From Candidatus Omnitrophota bacterium (GTDB lineage Bacteria; Omnitrophota; Gorgyraeia; 2-02-FULL-51-18; JAGOUK01), in assembly GCA_018061225.1 (NCBI GenBank), contig JAGOUK010000030.1:1-10266 (forward strand): 10,266 nt of DNA. The letters run 5' to 3'. Under the pieces are notes generated by a model. That model was not told where the DNA came from and made no database searches. It saw only the letters and a program-made list of their open reading frames with translations. A program made the translations under genes and the position numbers. Below, piece by piece: positions 4,911 to 10,266 of the stretch (position 1 is the stretch's first letter; the number at the start of each line of letters is the position of its first letter).

Positions 4911-7900
4911 TTATTTAAGCGCTTCTCCGCGCCGCTGGTTTCGCTCCATCCATTCGTAAAGCACGGGCAGTAAAACGAGCGTGAGAAAAGTGGAGGTGAT
5001 AATTCCTCCGATGACGACCGTGGCAAGCGGGCGCTGGACCTCGCCTCCGGCTCCGGTCGCCAGCGCCATCGGCACGAACCCAAGTGAAGCGACAAGCGCC
5101 GTCATGAGCATTGGCCGCAAGCGCAAAAGCGAGCCCTCGCGAACGGTCGCATTCAGATCGGACCCCTTCGCGCGCAGCTGGTTAAAGAAGGTGATGATCA
5201 TAAGCCCGTTCAAAACGGCGATGCCACTCACGGCAATGAAACCAACCCCCGCCGAGATGCTGAACGGCAGACCGCGCAAGGCAAGCGCGAATACACCCCC
5301 CGTGACAGCAAGCGGCACGGCCAAAAATACCAAAAGCGACTGCCGGAAGCTTCGAAGCGCCGTAAAGATTAGGATCAGAATGAGCCCCAAAGCCACCGGC
5401 ACGACGACGCCGAGCCGGCGCTTGGCCTCGATTAGATTCTTGAACTGTCCGCCGAACTCGATGCTGTAACCGTCCGGCAGCTTGATCTCTCGGGCGATCT
5501 TGACCTGGGCCTCCAGAACGAAACTCTCCACATCGCGGCCGCGCAGGTTGATCATGATCGCGCCGCGCCGCTGGCCGTATTCGCGGGAGATCGCCGCGAC
5601 CTGTTCGGTGACCTTGAAGTCGGCCACCTGTCCCAGCGTGAGCAGTCCGCCGTCGTCCACGCGCACGGGCAAACGCTTAAGCTCGTCGATATCTTCCCGA
5701 AGGTTTTCTCTCAAGCGCACCACGATGTCGAACCGCCGGTTGCCTTCAATAAGCTTGCCCACTTCCTCACCGGCAAGCGCGGTGTTCACGACGCGGTTCA
5801 ATTCTGCTGCATGAAGGTTGTATTTGTTCATCGCCTCACGCTTAGGAACGATCTCGAGAAGCGGAGACTTGCCCAAAGCGTCGAATTCCACATCGGCGGC
5901 TCCCGGAACTTTTTCCAGGATCTCGCGGGCCTGCCCGGCGATCTTCTCGATCACCGCAAAGTCCTCGCCGAACACCTTGACGGCGATATCGGCCCGGGTG
6001 CCTTCGAGGATCTCGTTGAACCGCATCTCAATGGGCTGGCTAAAAAGATGCGCTTCGCCGGGAACATAAGTCCCCAGTTCCTTCGTCATGAGATTGGCGA
6101 GCTCGTCCTTGGTGATAGGCCGCCCTCCGACCTTGCGCCAATTTTTATGCGGCTTGAACATGATGTAAGTGTCGGCGACGTTGACGCCCATCGGGTCCGT
6201 AGCGACTTCCGCCGTGCCCAAGCGGCTGAAGGTGTAATCCACTTCCGGGAACTTTTCGATCAGCATTTTTTCGCCGCGCTTCTGCATGTCGATGCTGGCG
6301 TCGATGCCGATACTCGTCGTTCGGATCATGTGTGTGGCGAACGACCCTTCGTCCAACTGCGGCACGAACTCCGCGCCCAAGCGGCCAAAAAGAAGCACCG
6401 CCAGGACAAAAAGCGCCGCTCCAACACCCGTCACGATCCACCTGGAACGTAAAGCGAAATTAAGAACCGGCGCGTATCCTTTTTTGGCCATGCTGACGAG
6501 CCAGGAGTCCTTTTCCTTGATATTGCCGCCCAGTAGATACGAGCAGAGCGCGGGCATGAGCGTCAGCGCCAAAATAAGCGAGCCGATGAGCGCGAAGATC
6601 ACGGTGATCGCCATGGGTTTGAACATTTTTCCTTCCACGCCGGTGAGCGAGAGGATCGGGAAGTAAACGACCGTGATGATCAACACGCCAAAAAACATCG
6701 GGCTTGCGACTTCCTTGGCGGACGCCAGCACTTCCTGAGTCCGCTCCGAAACCGTGAGCCGCCGACCCGTCTCGTGCTGTTTTTCCGCCAGACGCCGGAT
6801 GATGTTCTCGACCATCACCACGGCCCCGTCCACGATCAAACCGAAGTCGATCGCGCCCAGGCTCATCAGATTTCCGGAAACGCGGCTCTGAACCATGCCC
6901 GTGATCGCGAACAGCATCGAAAGCGGGATCGCAAGCGCGACGATCAGCGCCGCGCGCCAATTCCCGAGCATGAGCAGAAGGACCACCATCACAAGGATCG
7001 CGCCTTCGAACAAACTCGATTCGACCGTGTGGATCGTGCGGTCCACGAGCACCGTGCGGTCATAAACGGGGATGATCCGGACGCCTTCGGGGAGCTTTTT
7101 TTCCAATTCTTCGAGCTTCTCGGCGACCGCCTTCGCGACCAGTCGGCTGTTTTCCCCGGCCAACATGAGAGCCGAACCCAGCACGCATTCTTCGCCGTTG
7201 TAGGTGCTCGCGCCTGTCCGGACCGCCTTGCCGATGACGACTTCGGCGACGTCCTTCACGCGCAGCGGCGTCGCCCGCGCGCCGAACTTGAGCGGCAGCC
7301 TCTCGATCTCCTCGACGCTTTGCACCCGACCAGCGGCTCTCACGGCGACCTGTTCGCCGCCGATCTGGATTACGCTGCCTCCGGCGTTCTCGACGTTCTC
7401 GCCGATCGCCTCGGCGACTTCACTGAACGACATTCCGACGCTTTTGAGCTTGTCGGGATTGGCTTGGATCACGATCTGCTTCTCATAGCCACCCGAAGAG
7501 TTGACCTCGGCGATACCGGGCGTCGACCGCAGACGCGGCTTGATCACATAATCGTGAATGAGCTTGAGCTCCATGAGCTGTTCTTCGCGCGTCACGGGCT
7601 TCTTGTCCGCGTCGGGTGCGTATTCCACGACGTAATAAAAAATCTCGCCCAAACCTGTCGTGATCGGCGCGAGTTTGGGCGTAAGACCCGGAGGCAGCTC
7701 GTCCATCACGGTCTGCAGCCGCTCGCTCACGAGCTGTCGGGACCGATACAGGTCCGTGCCTTCCGCAAAAACCATCGTGATCTGCGAAAGCCCGAACTTC
7801 GAAATGGACCGCAACTCCGTAAGCCCCGGAATTCCGGCCATTTCGTTCTCGACCGGAAACGTGACAAGCTTTTCGATCTCTTCCGGCGCAAGAGAGGGCA

Positions 7901-8057
7901 CGGTCGTATTGATCTGCACCTGGATGTTCGTGATATCCGGCACAGCATCGATAGGGAGCCGCACCGCCGACCAAAGACCGACGCCAACAAGAGCCGCAAC
8001 GGCCATTAGAACAAAAACGCGCTGACGGACAGAAAATTCAATAATTTGGTTCAGCAT
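4911..8057 (-). CDS. czcA: CzcA-family heavy-metal RND efflux pump
   Basis: This is the inner-membrane, proton-driven pump of a CzcCBA-type system that expels divalent metal cations from periplasm or cytoplasm through the outer-membrane channel. Its 1048 residues match the family length. TM1 is near residues 14-33, followed by the conserved LPIDAVPDITNIQVQINT (34-51). The TM4 signature GAIDFGLIVDGAVVMVEN spans 401-418, with D404, D410 and E417 at the places of CzcA D402, D408 and E415. This is the Zn/Co/Cd (HME1-like) pattern and unlike CusA of Cu/Ag pumps. A second large periplasmic loop (about 565-890) and a second membrane block (about 895-1035) complete the RND duplication. No break or frameshift is visible. 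ATG lies 3 bases after the adaptor stop, with the nearest good GGAGG about 18 bases upstream, so translation is probably coupled. The exact substrate cannot be read from sequence. Confidence 0.96.
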   Translation of the reverse strand: MLNQIIEFSVRQRVFVLMAVAALVGVGLWSAVRLPIDAVPDITNIQVQINTTVPSLAPEEIEKLVTFPVENEMAGIPGLTELRSISKFGLSQITMVFAEGTDLYRSRQLVSERLQTVMDELPPGLTPKLAPITTGLGEIFYYVVEYAPDADKKPVTREEQLMELKLIHDYVIKPRLRSTPGIAEVNSSGGYEKQIVIQANPDKLKSVGMSFSEVAEAIGENVENAGGSVIQIGGEQVAVRAAGRVQSVEEIERLPLKFGARATPLRVKDVAEVVIGKAVRTGASTYNGEECVLGSALMLAGENSRLVAKAVAEKLEELEKKLPEGVRIIPVYDRTVLVDRTIHTVESSLFEGAILVMVVLLLMLGNWRAALIVALAIPLSMLFAITGMVQSRVSGNLMSLGAIDFGLIVDGAVVMVENIIRRLAEKQHETGRRLTVSERTQEVLASAKEVASPMFFGVLIITVVYFPILSLTGVEGKMFKPMAITVIFALIGSLILALTLMPALCSYLLGGNIKEKDSWLVSMAKKGYAPVLNFALRSRWIVTGVGAALFVLAVLLFGRLGAEFVPQLDEGSFATHMIRTTSIGIDASIDMQKRGEKMLIEKFPEVDYTFSRLGTAEVATDPMGVNVADTYIMFKPHKNWRKVGGRPITKDELANLMTKELGTYVPGEAHLFSQPIEMRFNEILEGTRADIAVKVFGEDFAVIEKIAGQAREILEKVPGAADVEFDALGKSPLLEIVPKREAMNKYNLHAAELNRVVNTALAGEEVGKLIEGNRRFDIVVRLRENLREDIDELKRLPVRVDDGGLLTLGQVADFKVTEQVAAISREYGQRRGAIMINLRGRDVESFVLEAQVKIAREIKLPDGYSIEFGGQFKNLIEAKRRLGVVVPVALGLILILIFTALRSFRQSLLVFLAVPLAVTGGVFALALRGLPFSISAGVGFIAVSGIAVLNGLMIITFFNQLRAKGSDLNATVREGSLLRLRPMLMTALVASLGFVPMALATGAGGEVQRPLATVVIGGIITSTFLTLVLLPVLYEWMERNQRRGEALK

Positions 8058-8060
8058 AAA

Positions 8061-8960
8061 TCAGTGGGAATGACCCCCTCCTTTAGTCGCGCGAAGTTCG
8101 ATCAGCCACAATGTTTGGACCGGAGAAGTCACAACCCGGTCGCCCGCGGAGAGACCTTCCATGATCTCGATTTTTCCATCCGATTCACTTCCCGGCTTGA
8201 CGGCGGTGCGACGGTAAGCGTTTTGACCCGCCACATACACGAAGGTCCCTTCGGATGTGCGGAGGAGCGCCGAAGCCGGGATCGCGACGACCGCCTCCTC
8301 GCGCGGCACCGAAACGACTGCCGTCAAAAATTCGCCGTCTTCAAGCTTGTCGGCCGCGCTCGTCACGCCGACCACGACCTCGGTTTCACCCAAAGCGGGC
8401 GTTTTTTGGACCGCCACAACAATGCCCTCCAAAACATCCTTGCCGGCGGTCAGCAGCTTGAGCGGTTGCTGCGGGCGGATCAGATCTGCCTTGTCTTCAG
8501 GTAGATATCCCGATCCGTGAACATCGCAACCGGTGTGGTCCATGTCCAGATGCGGGAACGGGTGGGTCTCGCCAAAGACCTGGACATTGAACCGCACAGA
8601 CCGGGAGAGTTTTTCGGAAGCCGCTTCGGCGGTCTCGACCCCGAGTATTTTTTCGGTCTCCTCGGTCAAAGTGACGCCTTTGCCCGGTTTGAATGACGCT
8701 CCCGACGCGGGCTCATCGTGACCTTCCTCATGGCCTTCTTCATGACCTTCTTCGCCGTGACCCTCATCATGATCCTCATCATGGCCAACTTCACCGGCCT
8801 TGCTCGGATCTTCACTGTCATGGTCATGAGATTCGGCGCTGTGATCATGGTCCTTCGACTCGCCGTGCTGCGCGTCGGATTCCTTGTGACCACAACCCGC
8901 AGGAAGCGTCGCCAATAAAAAAACTATCGACAGACGCATCCAAAAATGAAAGAACTTCAT
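8061..8960 (-). CDS. czcB: CzcB-like periplasmic adaptor, short form with a His/Asp/Glu-rich N-terminus
   Basis: This is the periplasmic adaptor (membrane fusion protein) linking CzcA to the outer-membrane channel. At 299 residues it is short, since related adaptors are usually about 350-520. The N-terminus is a lipoprotein-like signal (hydrophobic 9-20, AGC with Cys23, though Pro sits at the usual Leu position). Residues 25-83 are acidic and carry 12 His, including EEGH repeats, which suggests metal binding. After that come an ETEKILGVETAEA segment (101-113) and a second His/Cys patch (133-148). The beta-barrel-like part (about 165-235, with VVAIPASALL) and the membrane-proximal part (GLSAGDRVVT, 269-278) follow, ending GGGHSH. 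I see no long coiled-coil hairpin, so the core looks reduced. Start choice is strong: GGGGAGGAAAAGCA precedes ATG, which overlaps the upstream stop as ATGA. The pump gene begins 3 bases after the stop. Confidence 0.88.
   Translation of the reverse strand: MKFFHFWMRLSIVFLLATLPAGCGHKESDAQHGESKDHDHSAESHDHDSEDPSKAGEVGHDEDHDEGHGEEGHEEGHEEGHDEPASGASFKPGKGVTLTEETEKILGVETAEAASEKLSRSVRFNVQVFGETHPFPHLDMDHTGCDVHGSGYLPEDKADLIRPQQPLKLLTAGKDVLEGIVVAVQKTPALGETEVVVGVTSAADKLEDGEFLTAVVSVPREEAVVAIPASALLRTSEGTFVYVAGQNAYRRTAVKPGSESDGKIEIMEGLSAGDRVVTSPVQTLWLIELRATKGGGHSH
8712..8768 (-). repeat. In-frame degenerate tandem repeat encoding EEGH units
   Basis: Within the adaptor gene, codons for residues 65-83 form about four 12-base units encoding variants of E-E-G-H. 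The repeat enlarges the acidic His-rich zone and could change in copy number by slippage without breaking frame. Confidence 0.7.
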
Positions 8961-10266
8961 TGCTTTTCCTCCCCGGCAGGCGCGCCGATGAGATCAAGCG
9001 GCGTCTGAGTGAGTAATTCGAGTTCCAGGGCCGCTTCGAGAGCTTCTCTTCTGGTGCTCTGAAGCCCCTCGACCGCCTCGAGATATTGGGTCTGAAGTTC
9101 CAGGTAAATGGAGACCGGAACTGCACCCAAGCGATAATGGCGGTCGGCTAATTCAGCCGCTTCCTTGAAGTGCCGAACCGAATCAGGCCGCCATGCCGCC
9201 ATTTCCTTGAAGCGGGTTTCGTAGATCACCGCCGCTTCGATCACCCGCCGCTCTGCCTCGTGCCGCGCGATGTCGAGAGACGTTTCGGCCTGTGATTTTT
9301 GAGCTTTGGCCATTTCGATATTTCCCTGGTTTTGGTTCCACAGAGGCAGCGGGACGGACAAGGCCGCTCCGATCACGCGCTCGCGGTCTCCGGCCCTCTC
9401 TTGGGAAAACGAGGGCCCGACCGCAACCGCCCCAAACTGCTCGTTGCCCGCCAAATCGACGCGGAAACCCTGTCTAGCGAGCTCGAGTTCACGCAGCCGG
9501 ACCGAAAGATCGTTCGCCGATGCCAACGCCGCCAGCGTGCGGCGGTCTTTTTTAAGCGGTTGAAACGACAAGAGCAGCCGATCCAAAGACAGTTCGGAAT
9601 CCGCCGCCGCACCTCGCAGCCGATTCAACCGAAACAAAGCTGCCTGCGCGGCGATCGCAGCCTCGCCAGCCTTCCGCTGCATGGTGAGCTCCATCGCCTC
9701 GATCACGCGCGTTTCAAGCAACGGTGTCAGCCCCGCCGGATCGCGCTGGACGAGGACTTCGCGTAAACTCCTAAAATGATCGGCCACCTCGCGCGTCGCC
9801 GCCGCCAATTCTTGCGCGGCTGCCGCATCGTAGATCGCGGATTTGGCCTGCCCAGCAAGTACGGCACGGAACTGCTCGAGCCCCAACTCCGCGAGCTCTA
9901 TATCGCGCTCTGCGATGGCTCGGCGCAGTCCGATCCGGCCAGGCCACTCGAGCGACTGCATGACGGATACTTCGCCCGCCGCACCTTCACCGGTGAGCTC
10001 GCCTTCTTCGTCCCACACCCGTTTACGGCCAAGCGAGCCGCTGAATTCGGGATTGGACAAAGCGCTCGCGGTTTTGCGCGCGCCTTTGGCCGCGTCGATC
10101 TCGGACCGGTACAACGCAAGTTCAGGATTTTTCTCAAGGACCTCGTTCACCAAAACATCCGGCGCGACGGCCCCGGACCCATTGACCGGTTGGGCCGCCT
10201 GCGCCGAACCCGATCCGAACATGATCAGCGTTGCGAGCACAGGCCATCGCAAATGATAAAAAATAA
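8957..10266 (-). CDS. czcC: CzcC/TolC-like outer-membrane efflux protein (5' end uncertain or cut by window)
   Basis: This is the outer-membrane channel of a tripartite RND metal efflux system, exporting metal ions handed over by the CzcA pump and CzcB adaptor. Numbered from a TTG at 10252, a signal-peptide-like stretch (WPVLATLIMFG, then AQA) covers residues 3-19. It is followed by the family's helix start with KNPELALYRSEI (41-52), SLEWPGRIGLRRAIAERD (100-117), and the second-repeat SVPLPLWNQNQGNIEMAKAQ (299-318). The long Ala/Glu/Arg-rich helices in two halves fit the OEP fold, and about 430 residues is the usual length. The stop overlaps the next gene's start as ATGA. The reading frame stays open to the window edge, TTG has no Shine-Dalgarno sequence and the signal peptide lacks a basic start, so the true start is probably just outside the window. 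Family assignment is firm; the czcC name rests on its neighbours. Confidence 0.9.
   Translation of the reverse strand, partial: IFYHLRWPVLATLIMFGSGSAQAAQPVNGSGAVAPDVLVNEVLEKNPELALYRSEIDAAKGARKTASALSNPEFSGSLGRKRVWDEEGELTGEGAAGEVSVMQSLEWPGRIGLRRAIAERDIELAELGLEQFRAVLAGQAKSAIYDAAAAQELAAATREVADHFRSLREVLVQRDPAGLTPLLETRVIEAMELTMQRKAGEAAIAAQAALFRLNRLRGAAADSELSLDRLLLSFQPLKKDRRTLAALASANDLSVRLRELELARQGFRVDLAGNEQFGAVAVGPSFSQERAGDRERVIGAALSVPLPLWNQNQGNIEMAKAQKSQAETSLDIARHEAERRVIEAAVIYETRFKEMAAWRPDSVRHFKEAAELADRHYRLGAVPVSIYLELQTQYLEAVEGLQSTRREALEAALELELLTQTPLDLIGAPAGEEKQ

Noticed and set aside
4901..5095. N-terminal extension of the His-rich protein by 65 codons
   Set aside because: It overlaps the czcA 3' end out of frame; the ATG at 4900 has a good ribosome-binding site and begins a clear signal peptide.
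6774..8009. Long plus-strand open frame (411 codons) antisense to czcA
   Set aside because: It mirrors the GC-rich codons of a certain RND gene and is full of His/Arg/Asp, typical of an antisense shadow frame.

Overview
This window reads as part of a Gram-negative bacterial genome: it encodes an outer-membrane TolC-type channel, a lipoprotein-like periplasmic adaptor and an inner-membrane RND pump. I cannot name a phylum. All nine convincing genes lie on the minus strand, so in transcription order the window reads from right to left. Hand counts on a few lines give about 55-67% GC in the efflux genes, about 43-47% in the PLD gene, and over 70% in the first 100 bases.

Positions 10266 to 3514 hold a compact heavy-metal efflux operon: a CzcC/TolC-like outer-membrane factor (cut by or starting at the window edge), a short His-rich CzcB-like adaptor, a full-length CzcA-type RND pump, a small exported His-rich protein with a YHS-like metal-binding end, a 95-residue exported protein of unknown function, and a short CDF-like cation transporter. 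Several joints are 4-base stop/start overlaps and the remaining gaps are 3-10 bases, so the set is almost certainly co-transcribed. The key RND residues (D404, D410, E417) fit the divalent-cation (Zn/Co/Cd) class rather than the Cu/Ag class. The likely logic is that the CDF-like carrier moves metal to the periplasm, the His-rich proteins bind or buffer it, and the tripartite pump expels it. No metal-responsive regulator or operon promoter is inside the window.

After a 73-base gap, positions 3440 to 619 hold a second tight cluster: an alpha/beta serine hydrolase, an exported PLD-family protein with a C-terminal helix-turn-helix-like segment, and a PIN-domain ribonuclease-like protein. The hydrolase and PLD genes overlap as ATGA. 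This three-enzyme set is not one I recognise, and it is the best candidate for an undescribed functional unit, although nothing in the sequence proves a joint role.

Positions 1 to 618 appear non-coding. About 211-447 is packed with nested and competing perfect inverted repeats of 8-11 bp plus short direct repeats, suggesting a structured RNA, a recombination or transfer site, or an origin-like element. I cannot tell which.
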